Shown here: positions 9,221 through 21,225 of the stretch, in pieces | Layout of the letters: each line of letters begins with the position of its first letter | Numbering within the stretch: the first letter of the stretch is position 1 | Position numbers and translations under genes: made by a program | Notes under the pieces: model-generated | Databases searched by the model: none | What the model saw: the letters and a program-made list of their open reading frames with translations, nothing else | What the model was told of the DNA's origin: nothing | Source: Bacillus nitratireducens | Lineage (GTDB): Bacteria; Bacillota; Bacilli; Bacillales; Bacillaceae_G | Direction of reading: 5' to 3' | NCBI RefSeq assembly: GCF_001884135.1 | Contig: NZ_MAOC01000008.1 | Coordinates: forward strand, 85,784-149,783 | Length of the DNA: 64,000 bases

Positions 9221-9922
9221 GTCGTATCCCCTCTACAAATTGAATGATTTCATTTGCGCAATATTCAAAATTCGTTACACATAATGCATGCCCCGCCTCG
9301 CTTACTACTTTTAACGTAGCATTCGTATTCTCTGTCATACTATGAGCTGCGGATAATGGACATATCACATCCTGTTCTCCATGAAGAAGTAACAAAGGGA
9401 CTTTTACACTTGTTAATTCATTTCTCATATCTGTTCCTATTAAATAATCTAAGCCTAATTGTAAAGACTGAATCGAATCTCCTTTAAACTTCAGCGCAAT
9501 CTCTTCAAAATTCGTATTCTCCTTCAGCTCACTTTTTGTAAACATATTTTCATAGAAACGCTTCAAAGTATCTTCTTTCTTTCTCGTTAAATTCTTTTTC
9601 ATACGTTCTACATGTAGGGAATTCCATCCACTTGTATAGTCACTTGTATTGGTAAATTTAGCGGTACCACCAATTAGCACCATACCTTTCGCCTTAACCT
9701 TTTTATAAGCTTGTACTGCTGCTAACGCTCCTAGTGACCATCCAACTAAAATTACATTTTCATCCTGCGCTACATCTATTATTCGCCCCGCAAATTCACT
9801 TTGTTCTTTCACGTTACGCCAATCTATGCATTGAACAGAATATCCTTTAAAATACGGCAGAACTAAAGTCCAAACACCTTCTTCCATTCCCCAACCTGGA
9901 ATAAAAATAAGTTTTAGCTCTT

Positions 9923-9926
<4 letters not shown>
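9186..9926 (-). CDS. bioH: BioH-type pimeloyl-ACP methyl ester esterase (alpha/beta hydrolase)
   Basis: 246-residue alpha/beta hydrolase with [12 protein letters not shown] near the N-terminus, nucleophile elbow GWSLG (about residues 63-67), an acid in [12 protein letters not shown] and a late His in SEAGHALC. These are the features of BioH/YvaM-like carboxylesterases. Its position between bioF and bioC, overlapping both (4 bases with bioF), argues that it removes the methyl group added by BioC. Sequence alone does not prove substrate specificity, but context makes the role likely. Confidence 0.85.
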
Positions 9927-13201
<3,275 letters not shown>

Positions 13202-13204
13202 CCC

Positions 13205-13257
13205 TAATGTTAACTAGTTTATAAATATAGTTAACATTAAAAACAAATGACTGTCAA
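13205..13257 (-). promoter_or_regulatory. BirA operator and promoter of the bio operon
   Basis: Perfect inverted repeat TAATGTTAAC-N15-GTTAACATTA (13205-13239) matches the Firmicute biotin-operator pattern bound by BirA. Read on the minus strand, a TTGACA -35 (13252-13257) with a 17-base spacer puts a TTAACT -10 inside the distal half-site. BirA-biotinyl-AMP binding would block the promoter. Confidence 0.85.
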
Positions 13258-13281
13258 TTATTTTTAAATCAAATGGTTCTT

Positions 13282-13316
13282 AAAAAAGAACAACTTATCA
13301 TACGATAAGTTGTTCT
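13282..13316 (-). terminator. Terminator of the TEGK-repeat gene
   Basis: 13-bp stem AGAACAACTTATC/GATAAGTTGTTCT with a 4-base loop; minus-strand T run at 13282-13287. It overlaps the stop codon of the gene and separates it from the bio promoter. Confidence 0.8.
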
Positions 13317-13671
13317 ACTTTCCGTGTTGTATCTTTCCGATTTCTAAAATAATCTCTTCATCTTTTTTTCCTTCTGTATCAATTCCAAGTTGCTTAGCAT
13401 GCTCAATTAATAAATCATGGCGCTGCTCAAACCTAGCTTTATCTACTTCTTTCGTAACCTCTTCTTTTGTTTTCCCTTCAGTAGAAACTCCTAGTTTCTC
13501 AGTTGCTTTTTCCATCGATTGCTTCTCTTCAGCTTCTTTCACTTTCTTCACTTCTGACTGCTGTATTTGCTTTTGTTTCGACTGCTCTGATTCAGCTGCA
13601 AAAGCTGTGTAAATTCCAGCACTTCCGCCAACGACTAGTAAGGTGGTAAAAAGAATTATTTTTTTCTTCAC
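13315..13671 (-). CDS. Small exported protein with TEGK repeats (paralogue)
   Basis: 118 residues: a hydrophobic signal sequence (about residues 4-22, cleavage near AFAAES), a Lys/Gln/Glu-rich linker, and two LGxxTEGKxxEE motifs (LGVSTEGKTKEEV and LGIDTEGKKDEEI) separated by a charged helix. A GTG at 13669-13671 with GGGGAGG just upstream is preferred; an upstream in-frame ATG (13707) lacks a site. The motifs match those in the gene at 6912-7232. No catalytic residues are recognisable; the exported location is inferred. Function unknown. Confidence 0.72.
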   Translation of the reverse strand: MKKKIILFTTLLVVGGSAGIYTAFAAESEQSKQKQIQQSEVKKVKEAEEKQSMEKATEKLGVSTEGKTKEEVTKEVDKARFEQRHDLLIEHAKQLGIDTEGKKDEEIILEIGKIQHGK

Positions 13672-13814
13672 TCTTTCCTCCCCTTTCAAATTCATTATAA
13701 CGCACATTTTTACAGTATGAAAAACATTTCTCCTTTATTTCCCTAAAAAAATATTGAACATTTTTATTGACATGTAAGACGAATATATGATAAAAATTTA
13801 ACTAACATCATATG

Positions 13815-14058
13815 AATCGGCATTGATAGGATTAGTAGTATTTCGATTTCTGATTTCAGAGAGCTGGTGGTCGGTGCGAACCAGTACAGAGCGAATTATG
13901 AATTACCCCCTGGAGCTTCTTTTGCGAAACGTACGGAGTAGTGAAAGACGGTTATAGACCGTTATATCTAAAGAGTGGTGAAACGACACTGTTTCACAAT
14001 TTAGGGTGGTACCGCGAATTTTTCGTCCCTGCATATATTGCAGGGGCGTTTTTATTTT
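13815..14058 (+). ncRNA. T-box leader, probable tyrosine (UAC) specifier
   Basis: Stem I features are in order: an AGTA motif, AGAGAGCTGGTGG, GGTGCGAACC distal loop, and a specifier region GAAT-TAC-CCCCTGGAGC with TAC at 13904-13906. The T-box consensus AGGGTGGTACCGCG is at 14003-14016, followed by a terminator (cgtccctgca/tgcaggggcg, T run) at about 14024-14056. The bulge TGGT fits a tRNA with discriminator A. The reading frame of the specifier is inferred from the GAAN-codon pattern; TTA (Leu) is the alternative. Confidence 0.85.
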
Positions 14059-14095
14059 ATTAGCGCATATCATACGACCCTTTATTTTGTGATAC

Positions 14096-14168
14096 ATTCA
14101 TTTCACAAGCTAGGGTGGTACCGCGATTTCTTCGTCCCTGCATAATTATATGCAGGGACGTTTTTTTA
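14096..14168 (+). ncRNA. Second, partial T-box (antiterminator/terminator module only)
   Basis: A second TAGGGTGGTACCGCG copy (14111-14125) followed by cgtccctgca/tgcagggacg and a long T run. There is no Stem I or specifier of its own. It is placed in series between the first terminator and the transporter gene. Confidence 0.8.
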
Positions 14169-14310
14169 TCCAATCATTTCCGTATCATATTGAAGAACCA
14201 ACAATTACCGGTAATTTGTCACAAAATTCTAAAATTTAGAAGGAAATAAACAATATTGGCGAATTTTATATAAAAAAGAGTTATTTTAGATTACTTAGGA
14301 GGGGAAAACA

Positions 14311-15684
14311 ATGGTTTCAAAAATTGAATCTGTTCTTTTAACATTATTTATCTTTTTCTGTATTGGCTTTAGTGTTATCAAATTAGGAGTTTCACCACAC
14401 ATCCCAATTTTATTTGGTATCGTTCTTTTATTAGCATTTGGATTTATGAAAAAAATCTCTTGGTCTACTATGGAAAAAGGGATGATCAGTAGTATTTCAG
14501 CTGGTATTCCATCTATTTTTATTTTCTTACTTGTAGGCGTATTAATTAGTGTTTGGATCGCTGCCGGAACAATTCCAACTTTAATGGTATACGGCTTCCA
14601 GCTTGTATCTCCTAAAATTTTCGTTCCAACTGTTTTTGTTGTTTGTGCAATTGTTGGAACAAGTATCGGTAGTGCCTTTACAACTGCCGCAACTGTAGGA
14701 CTTGCCTTTATGGGCATGGGTAGTGCTCTCGGATACGATCCGGCTCTGATCGCTGGTGCAATTATTTCTGGTGCATTCTTTGGAGATAAAATGTCTCCTT
14801 TATCTGATACAACAAACTTAGCTCCCGCTGTAACGGGTGTAGATTTATTTGAGCATATTCGTAACATGCTTTGGACAACAGTTCCAGCTTTCATTATTGC
14901 TTTTATCGCATTTTTCATTTTAGGAGGCGGCACTAGTGGAAACGTTGACTTCACAAACTTTATTAGCACATTAGAAAAAAACGCGACGATTTCTATCGTT
15001 ACACTTATTCCAATTTTATTACTGTTCCTATTCGCATTTAAAAAAGTTCCAGCAGTTCCAACATTACTTGCAGGAATTGTGGTAGGAATTATTATTCTCT
15101 TTATTTTTAAACCTAGCACTTCTTTAGCTGATTTAATGAAAATTATGCAAGACGGTTACGTTTCTAAAACTGGTATAAAAGACATTGATAGCTTACTATC
15201 TCGCGGTGGTCTACAAAGTATGATGATGTCGATTGCCCTTATTTTCCTAGCTCTTTGTATGGGAGGATTATTACAAGGAATGGGTATTATCTCGCAGCTG
15301 ATGAATATCATCTCTAGCTTTGTAAAAAATAGTACACGCTTAATTATTTCTACTGCTTCAACTGCAATTGGTGTAAACTTCTTACTTGGTGAGCAGTACT
15401 TATCAATCGTTTTAACAGGACAAGCATTCGCTAATAAATACGATGAAGTCGGTTTAGAACGTCGTAATTTATCACGCGTATTAGAAGATGCAGGTACAGT
15501 TATTAACCCGCTCGTACCATGGGGAGTAAGTGGTGTATTCTTATCGAATGTCCTTGGCGTTCCGACATTTGATTACCTTCCATTCGCAATTTTCTGTTTA
15601 GCTTGCCCAGTCTTAACAATTATTGTTGGTTTCACTGGATTTGGTCTTTCGTGGAAGAAAGAAAAAGCAGTACCTGTTTCATAA
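14311..15684 (+). CDS. NhaC-family Na+/H+ antiporter-type transporter, T-box controlled
   Basis: 457 residues with about 11-12 hydrophobic segments, an integral inner-membrane carrier of the NhaC superfamily. Typical stretches are GTSIGSAFTTAATVGLAFMG (about 127-146) and DKMSPLSDTTNLAPA (about 164-178). AGGAGGGG lies just before the ATG. A tRNA-sensing leader is unusual for an ion antiporter. Together with the probable UAC specifier it suggests an amino-acid (tyrosine) carrier, as proposed for YheL-like NhaC proteins; this substrate is inference. Confidence 0.88.
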   Translation: MVSKIESVLLTLFIFFCIGFSVIKLGVSPHIPILFGIVLLLAFGFMKKISWSTMEKGMISSISAGIPSIFIFLLVGVLISVWIAAGTIPTLMVYGFQLVSPKIFVPTVFVVCAIVGTSIGSAFTTAATVGLAFMGMGSALGYDPALIAGAIISGAFFGDKMSPLSDTTNLAPAVTGVDLFEHIRNMLWTTVPAFIIAFIAFFILGGGTSGNVDFTNFISTLEKNATISIVTLIPILLLFLFAFKKVPAVPTLLAGIVVGIIILFIFKPSTSLADLMKIMQDGYVSKTGIKDIDSLLSRGGLQSMMMSIALIFLALCMGGLLQGMGIISQLMNIISSFVKNSTRLIISTASTAIGVNFLLGEQYLSIVLTGQAFANKYDEVGLERRNLSRVLEDAGTVINPLVPWGVSGVFLSNVLGVPTFDYLPFAIFCLACPVLTIIVGFTGFGLSWKKEKAVPVS

Positions 15685-15694
15685 TGTACACATA

Positions 15695-15728
15695 AAAAAA
15701 GGATTACCGTAATCGGTAATCCTTTTTT
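15695..15728. terminator. Bidirectional terminator
   Basis: AAAGGATTACCG/CGGTAATCCTTT stem with a TAAT loop, A run before and T run after; shared by the transporter and the convergent nucleotidase gene. Confidence 0.85.
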
Positions 15729-15736
15729 ATGCTTTA

Positions 15737-18148
15737 CTATCTATTTGCTTTCTTTCTTCTAAATAACAGAAGTAATCCCGCTCCAACAAACGCCAAACCT
15801 GCTCCAATTGTAGAAACAACACTTGTACCTGTTTTCGGTAAATCACGTTCTTCTTTATTTTCACTTACAGTTGTTGTTTCTTTTGAGTTTTGATTATCCG
15901 TTGTAGTTTGTCCAGATCCTGCATTATTTCCATCTTGTTTTGGTTCATTTCCATTATTACCTTCACCTGTTGGTGGTGTTGTTGGATTCTCTCCGTTATT
16001 GCCTTCACCTGTTGGCGGTGTTGTTGGATTCTCTCCGTTATTGCCTTCACCTGTTGGTGGCGTCGTTGGATTCTCTCCGTTATTGCCTTCACCTGTTGGC
16101 GGTGTTGTTGGATTCTCTCCGTTATTGCCTTCACCTGTTGGCGGTGTTGTTGGATTCTCTCCACCAGTTTCCTTATCATCATTCTTCTTCGTTATATCAA
16201 TTGCATATTTAGCAAATTCATTTTCAGATGGTCCAACATATGATATCTTTCCATCTTTCTTTATATGGTTTTGTGCATTTGGTGAAGAATCAAATGTTGT
16301 ATTTAATTTATCTGCAACAATCGGCTTAAACGTCCAATTTTGATCTGCTGCTGGATCAATAATTGGAGTTTCTTGCATATATTTCACAATGATTTGACGT
16401 GTTTCATCTTGTGATTGGTATACAACTTCCCCTTTACTTACACCAGGGAACGTTTGGCTACTTCCACGATAGTTATTTGTAGCTACGATGAACTCTTGAT
16501 TGTCAGCTACAGGCTTACCTTCATACGTCATATTTACAATACGATTCGTATTTCCATTTACAACTTTACCATCTTTATCGTATTTCGCTGGTTGCGTCAC
16601 GTCAATTTCGTATTTTAGACCATCTAAAATATCAAAATTATATGTAGGATAACCTATATTTACTAGTGGCTGCTCTTCTGTTTTCGCTGGATCAATTTGA
16701 TTAAACTGACCAGCAGACATTTCAAGCCATTCTTTTACTTGTGCCCCGTTTACTTTTACAGCATATAACGTATTTGGATATACATATAAATCCGCTACGT
16801 TTTTAATCGCTAACGTTCCTGCTGGAATATCTGTATAATATGTAGCACCGTTTCGGCCACCTGCTTTAAATGGTGCTCCTGCAGATAATACTGGAATTCC
16901 TTTATATTTACTATATTGTCCGTTTTCAGCGAATAGCTTTTCTACATACCATTTTTGTGCATTTGTCACAAGTTGTACAGAAGGATCATCTTGTACTAAT
17001 GAGAAATAACTATTAATTGGCGCTGTCGTTTTTCCTACAGCTGTATTCACATAATCAATTGTCGCTTGATGATCATCCTTAATTTCATTAACTAATTTTT
17101 GATCAGATTGTACTAATGGGTTCCCTTTACTATCAGCAATCGGACGAAGTTGCGGCTTCGATTGCTCTTTTTGTACTTCCCATTTTCCGTTTACCTTTTT
17201 CAATTGCATATCAATAATACCTAAGTTACTTCCAAACACACCAGGCATTACAACAGGAACACCATTAAATACATCCTTCACTTCAGTATGTGAATGTCCC
17301 ATTAATACTGCATCTACACCAGGAACTTCTGTTAAATAATATGAAGCGTTTTCCATGCCAACATTGTATCCACTCTTATCAACACCGGAATGCGCTAGTG
17401 CAACGATAACGTCTGCACCCTCTTCTTTCATTTTCGGTACCATTTTCTTCGCTGTTTGAACAATATCTTTTGCTTTTACTTTTCCTTCTAAATTTGCTTT
17501 ATCCCAGTTCATAACTTGGGGCGGAACAAATCCCATTACACCAATTTTCACCTTTTGCTTTTGACCTGATTCATCCTCTACTTCTTTTTCAAAAATATGA
17601 TATGGTTTAAAGTAATTTTGGTCATTCTCTTCATTATTATCTTTATCGTCTTTATAGACGTTTGAGTTAATAACTGGGAATTCTGTTTTACTAATCACTT
17701 TGTTTAAATAATCTAAACCGTAGTTAAATTCATGGTTCCCAAGAGAGATGACGTCATACTTCATTAAATTCATTACACGATATAATGGATGTACATAACT
17801 CGGATCCACAGGCTTCTTCGAATCATTTATTTTATTCGCCACATAATCCCCAAGTGGCGTACCTTGTAATGCATCCCCATCATCAAATAAGACAGAGTTC
17901 TTCGCTTCTTCACGCGCTTTATTAACAAGTGTTGCAGTTTGCACGAGACCTACTTTATTATCTGTTTTCGTTTGATAATAATCGTAATTCATTAAGTTAA
18001 CGTGAATATCTGATGTTTCTAAAATTCGTAAGTTAACTGTACTCTCCCCAGCTTTTTCCTCTGCTTGAGCTGTTGTTGGCAGCACTTGCGGTGCTATAAC
18101 ACCAATAGCAATTGTTGCTCCAGCTAACATTTTTTTTGACTTTTTCAC
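15737..18148 (-). CDS. LPXTG-anchored surface 5'-nucleotidase / 2',3'-cyclic phosphodiesterase
   Basis: 803 residues. Signal peptide (1-29, ends TTAQAEE). Calcineurin-like metallophosphatase domain with SDIHVN (~46-51), DDGDALQG, GNHEFNYG (~138-145), HSGVD and GHSHTEV. Then a 5'-nucleotidase C-terminal domain (~360-620), five 14-residue ENPTTPPTGEGNNG repeats, and a sortase signal LPKTG with hydrophobic tail and RRKK. It should sit on the cell wall and hydrolyse extracellular nucleotides; a surface adenosine-generating enzyme of this type is known in B. anthracis. Start is GTG (18146-18148) after AAGGGGGA. Confidence 0.93.
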   Translation of the reverse strand: MKKSKKMLAGATIAIGVIAPQVLPTTAQAEEKAGESTVNLRILETSDIHVNLMNYDYYQTKTDNKVGLVQTATLVNKAREEAKNSVLFDDGDALQGTPLGDYVANKINDSKKPVDPSYVHPLYRVMNLMKYDVISLGNHEFNYGLDYLNKVISKTEFPVINSNVYKDDKDNNEENDQNYFKPYHIFEKEVEDESGQKQKVKIGVMGFVPPQVMNWDKANLEGKVKAKDIVQTAKKMVPKMKEEGADVIVALAHSGVDKSGYNVGMENASYYLTEVPGVDAVLMGHSHTEVKDVFNGVPVVMPGVFGSNLGIIDMQLKKVNGKWEVQKEQSKPQLRPIADSKGNPLVQSDQKLVNEIKDDHQATIDYVNTAVGKTTAPINSYFSLVQDDPSVQLVTNAQKWYVEKLFAENGQYSKYKGIPVLSAGAPFKAGGRNGATYYTDIPAGTLAIKNVADLYVYPNTLYAVKVNGAQVKEWLEMSAGQFNQIDPAKTEEQPLVNIGYPTYNFDILDGLKYEIDVTQPAKYDKDGKVVNGNTNRIVNMTYEGKPVADNQEFIVATNNYRGSSQTFPGVSKGEVVYQSQDETRQIIVKYMQETPIIDPAADQNWTFKPIVADKLNTTFDSSPNAQNHIKKDGKISYVGPSENEFAKYAIDITKKNDDKETGGENPTTPPTGEGNNGENPTTPPTGEGNNGENPTTPPTGEGNNGENPTTPPTGEGNNGENPTTPPTGEGNNGNEPKQDGNNAGSGQTTTDNQNSKETTTVSENKEERDLPKTGTSVVSTIGAGLAFVGAGLLLLFRRKKANR
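15953..16162 (-). repeat. 42-bp tandem repeat, five copies, in the nucleotidase gene
   Basis: Five near-identical 42-base units encode the 14-residue Pro/Thr/Gly-rich wall-spanning repeat. Copies differ by a few synonymous changes (for example GGTGGTGTT, GGCGGTGTT, GGTGGCGTC), and the reading frame is preserved. Confidence 0.92.
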
Positions 18149-18420
18149 AAAAAATCCCCCTTATACGATTACCCCAAAATAATGAAGTGAATCTCTATCA
18201 GTCCCTAACCACATACCTTTTTTCTTCTATTAGAGCAATGATCTTCACCTTATCTGACATTATCATATCTAAAGTACTTTCATATCGTCAATATTTTTTG
18301 ACATACTTCTACAAATTTTCTGTAAAGTTATTGTAAAATTTTCATAAACATATAACATGCCCTTACATTGCTTATACTGCTGAATATGATACAATTACCA
18401 ATTACAAGGAGGATGAATTT

Positions 18421-19200
18421 ATGAAAAAAGTCATCTTAACAATTGTTTGTCTCCTCCTTCTGATCATTTCTTATTCTAATTTTGAAAAGAACGATGAGAC
18501 AAAACAAAAAGAAAATGAAAGAAAAACAGAAAAAACATCTGCTCCCAATTGGATTGATAAGCAAACGAATGACTCCTTTTATCACCTCGTATTAGGTGAT
18601 TCACTCGCAAAAGGATATGGCTCAACACAAGGGGGATTTGCCGAATTAGCCTCTAGACAACTAGAAGGACAAATTCATAAACCAATTACGGTAGAAAACC
18701 TCGGTGTAAATGGTCTCACTACAGATCGTCTCGCTAAAAAAGTCCAGTCAGAAGAAGTTCAACAAAAGATTAGGGAAGCAAATATAATTACTATTAATAT
18801 TGGAGGAAATAATTTATTCCGCTTAAATCGTGATGTAGGTGTTATAGATGGTATTAAAATTTTAAATAAGGAAAAAGCCCGTTTTGAAACGGATGTAAAA
18901 AATATTGTAAAGACCGTTCGAGATCAAAATCCGAATGCTTTACTCATTCTCTCTGAACTCTATAACCCTTTACAACTAGATGACTCCATCTCAAGTTATG
19001 CAGATATGTTTTTAGATGGTTGGAATGATTCTGTTTATTCTATTTCAAAAGCAAATCAACCGTCGATCGTTTTACCAATTCGCAAATTAATATCGAATGA
19101 TAAAAAAGAATTACTATTTGACCAAGTACACCCAAATGATAACGGTTATGCGATAATTGCCAATACATTTACAAAACAAGTGTTATCCTACAAATATTAA
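18421..19200 (+). CDS. SGNH/GDSL-family lipase/esterase, exported
   Basis: 259 residues with an N-terminal hydrophobic segment (about 4-18), so secreted or anchored. SGNH blocks are visible: block I LVLGDSLAKGYG with Ser61, block II GVNGLTTDRL, block III NIGGNNLF, and block V DQVHPNDNGY with the Asp/His pair (about residues 238-244). CAAGGAGGATG precedes the ATG. Substrate unknown; family members hydrolyse lipids, thioesters or peptidoglycan acetyl groups. Confidence 0.88.
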   Translation: MKKVILTIVCLLLLIISYSNFEKNDETKQKENERKTEKTSAPNWIDKQTNDSFYHLVLGDSLAKGYGSTQGGFAELASRQLEGQIHKPITVENLGVNGLTTDRLAKKVQSEEVQQKIREANIITINIGGNNLFRLNRDVGVIDGIKILNKEKARFETDVKNIVKTVRDQNPNALLILSELYNPLQLDDSISSYADMFLDGWNDSVYSISKANQPSIVLPIRKLISNDKKELLFDQVHPNDNGYAIIANTFTKQVLSYKY

Positions 19201-19272
19201 GGTTACCGTGAAACAATTCTATTTTTATACCTTGTCTTTTTTGTTACAATGATAGTGGAAGGGGGCCGTTAT

Positions 19273-19719
19273 ATGGAATCACGCGAGTGGGAACGTATTG
19301 TTGATCATCTTCTTTCGCTAGTGCCTCTTTTTTATCGCAAATTTATGCTTCCTGGAGAGTTTTCTTCTCAAAGACATATGCCGCCATCACATACGCAAGT
19401 GTTACTGCTTTTGCATGAAAATGGTACATTAGCAGTTTCAGAAATTGGCAAGCGGCTAGCGATTTCACGGCCTAACATGACCCCTCTATTAAACAAACTT
19501 ATTCAAGAAGAACTAATAGAGCGTCATTATAGCGAAAAAGATCGACGTGTCATTTTAATTTCCCTAACAACTGAAGGGAAATTACTAGTAAATCAGTATC
19601 AACAATTCATTTTAGACAAACTAAAAGAAAATTTTCAAACATTATCTGAGGAAGAGCGCGAAAAGCTCATTCATTCTCTTCAAACCATTCAAAATTTAAT
19701 TTTGAAAACAAACGCATAA
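19273..19719 (+). CDS. MarR-family transcriptional regulator
   Basis: 148 residues with a winged helix: SEIGKRLAISRPNMTPLLNKL (recognition helix, about 61-81) and the wing ERHYSEKDRRVILISLT (about 86-102), where DxRxxxISLT is diagnostic. An in-frame ATG at 19249 exists, but GGAAGGGGGCC (19257-19267) sits between the two, so ATG 19273 is chosen. No adjacent effector gene is obvious. It lies 70 bases after the lipase and may be its regulator or independent. Confidence 0.87.
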   Translation: MESREWERIVDHLLSLVPLFYRKFMLPGEFSSQRHMPPSHTQVLLLLHENGTLAVSEIGKRLAISRPNMTPLLNKLIQEELIERHYSEKDRRVILISLTTEGKLLVNQYQQFILDKLKENFQTLSEEEREKLIHSLQTIQNLILKTNA

Positions 19720-19747
19720 AGCTGCTTCTAAATAGAAGCAGCTTTAT
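19716..19747. terminator. Bidirectional terminator
   Basis: Long perfect stem ATAAAGCTGCTTCT/AGAAGCAGCTTTAT with an AAAT loop between convergent genes. Confidence 0.75.
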
Positions 19748-19962
19748 GATTCGTAATAATTACCATAGTACACATTTGAATATGGCCATGTCATTAAATA
19801 CGGCTTTCGTTCTTGAACAGGTTGCTGCTCGGGCTGTTGAGGCTGCGGCTGTTGCATTTGCTGTATTTGTTGCTGCGGATATACGCCGAATTGCTGCCTC
19901 ATATCATTTACAGGATAATAATTTATATATGGATATACTTGCGGTACATAGTAATAATACAT
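19744..19962 (-). CDS. Tyr/Gln/Pro-rich small protein, coat-like
   Basis: 72 residues of extreme composition: MYYYYVPQVYPYINYYPVND at the N-terminus, a central Gln/Pro-rich tract (QQQIQQMQQPQPQQPEQQP), and a Tyr-rich C-terminus. No signal peptide or known domain. GGGGGAGA lies just upstream of the ATG, which supports expression. Tyr-rich low-complexity proteins of this size are common among Bacillus spore coat and crust components; that role is inference from composition only. Confidence 0.7.
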   Translation of the reverse strand: MYYYYVPQVYPYINYYPVNDMRQQFGVYPQQQIQQMQQPQPQQPEQQPVQERKPYLMTWPYSNVYYGNYYES

Positions 19963-20020
19963 TCATTCTCTCCCCCTTTTCCTTAAACATATTCAAAGGG
20001 GAAAATGAATGTGACATTCT

Positions 20021-20581
20021 TTATATTTGCACAAGTGGTTCTCTAACTTGTTTCTTTCTTTTCTTCAAACGTAACTTACGATTCTTTTCATATAAATAAT
20101 GCACAACGAAATATGAAATTACCCCAAACACAATTCCTATTATCGTCATACCAATTAATACATATACTTCACTCTGTAATAAGCTCTTTAACATCGTAAA
20201 AATATGGCTCGAAAACAAATCTGATATCGTAAATGGTTCATGATGTATTTTCTGTACATCAAATGGATAAATCATTTTCCCTAACGCATAAGCAAACGGA
20301 AATAAAAATACTGGGAGAAACGATATTTTCCCAATAATATTACCAATGACTGCGGCTGGAAAAGATCCTTTTGCTAACCTGACAATTGGATAAAATATTA
20401 AATATACGAGCGATGCCGTATAAATTACCAACATTTCTAAACCAAATCCAATCGCAAAACCTAACGACACTTTCTTTGCTCCTTCTGGTGATCGAAGCAA
20501 CTTATAATATTGAAACTTTAATATTCTCCACATCCGCTGAAAAAACGAATATGTTTTCTTAGTTGTTTTCAAATTCATCAT
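20021..20581 (-). CDS. DUF2062 membrane protein
   Basis: About 186 residues. A short basic N-terminus is followed by a DUF2062-type region beginning SPEGAKKVSLGFAIGFGLEM, with hydrophobic segments near residues 40-60, 75-105 and 145-170, and a very basic C-terminal tail (KNRKLRLKKRKKQ). An integral membrane protein of unknown function. The frame stays open upstream to 20716, but the ATG pair at 20576-20581 best fits the family start. It is the first chromosomal gene beyond the toxin/immunity patch. Confidence 0.75.
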   Translation of the reverse strand: MMNLKTTKKTYSFFQRMWRILKFQYYKLLRSPEGAKKVSLGFAIGFGLEMLVIYTASLVYLIFYPIVRLAKGSFPAAVIGNIIGKISFLPVFLFPFAYALGKMIYPFDVQKIHHEPFTISDLFSSHIFTMLKSLLQSEVYVLIGMTIIGIVFGVISYFVVHYLYEKNRKLRLKKRKKQVREPLVQI

Positions 20582-20705
20582 CTCTTTAACTATATTTTTT
20601 CTATCTAGTATGTCCTTACATGATATGAAAAACAAATGTAGTTTACTCTTTTTATTATAAATGATATAGAGATGGTTAACCAAATATACATACGACATTT
20701 CAATA

Positions 20706-20757
20706 TAAAAAAGCACACCTCTAATTGTTATTCGTGTCTAAAAATTTGAGGTGCACT
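20706..20757 (-). repeat. IS3-like terminal repeat, copy 1
   Basis: Minus-strand sequence starts GTGCACCTCAAATTTTTAG and reads ACACGAATAACAATTAGAGG then GTG plus a T run. It is a hairpin-forming IS3-type end nearly identical to 24515-24563 and in the same orientation. No transposase remains beside this copy. Confidence 0.7.
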
Positions 20758-21225
20758 TTAGTTGGACGGCTTTTTTCTTATTTATTCTCCTAATGTTTGT
20801 CCCATGTCATTTATTTTTATATCAAGACGAAAAAAGCACTTGTTGCCTTTAATCGACAACCCAGTGCTTTAAGTTCATCTGTTTTTAAGTAGCATAGATT
20901 TCTAAGTTTTGTAGTAACAGTTTGACAGCCTTTATATGTTGTGACAACTACTACGTTAAAACTTACGAGTTTGTACGAGTTCATTAGTTTTATGTCCATT
21001 CCATGTGTTTTTCATCATCCAGTAAAATGTCATCTCGCCTAAGCTCGTACTTCGTTTTTCTATTCTATCATTGCACACAGTACTCCATGATGGTACAACC
21101 ATCATGGAGTATGTACTTTTTAATAGCTTATTCTTATTCTTTTTCTTTCCACTCCAATAATAAATTCTTTTCTGTTAGCTTGCCTTATGTGCTTATATAT
21201 CGTTTCAACTTTAAACATTAGATGG
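20758..21225. other. Mostly non-coding stretch with two hairpins and one dubious small ORF
   Basis: Contains a 60-codon minus-strand frame (20817-20999) without a good ribosome binding site. Its end forms an AAAGCACT/AGTGCTTT hairpin with a T run (about 20833-20873). There is also a perfect 13-bp hairpin TACTCCATGATGG/CCATCATGGAGTA at 21081-21111. The rest looks like decayed sequence between IS end and immunity gene. Confidence 0.4.

Noticed and set aside
13903-14097. 64-codon minus-strand frame across the T-box
   Set aside because: It lies entirely within the T-box leader structure on the opposite strand, with no ribosome binding site.
15865-16343. Several repetitive frames around 16 kb, and a CRISPR-like look of regularly spaced repeats
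   Set aside because: They are shadows of the 42-bp coding tandem repeat. Units are contiguous without unique spacers, so this is not a CRISPR array.
20817-20999. 60-codon minus-strand ORF
   Set aside because: No convincing ribosome binding site or recognisable sequence, and its end is a hairpin; kept only as a note in the gap entry.
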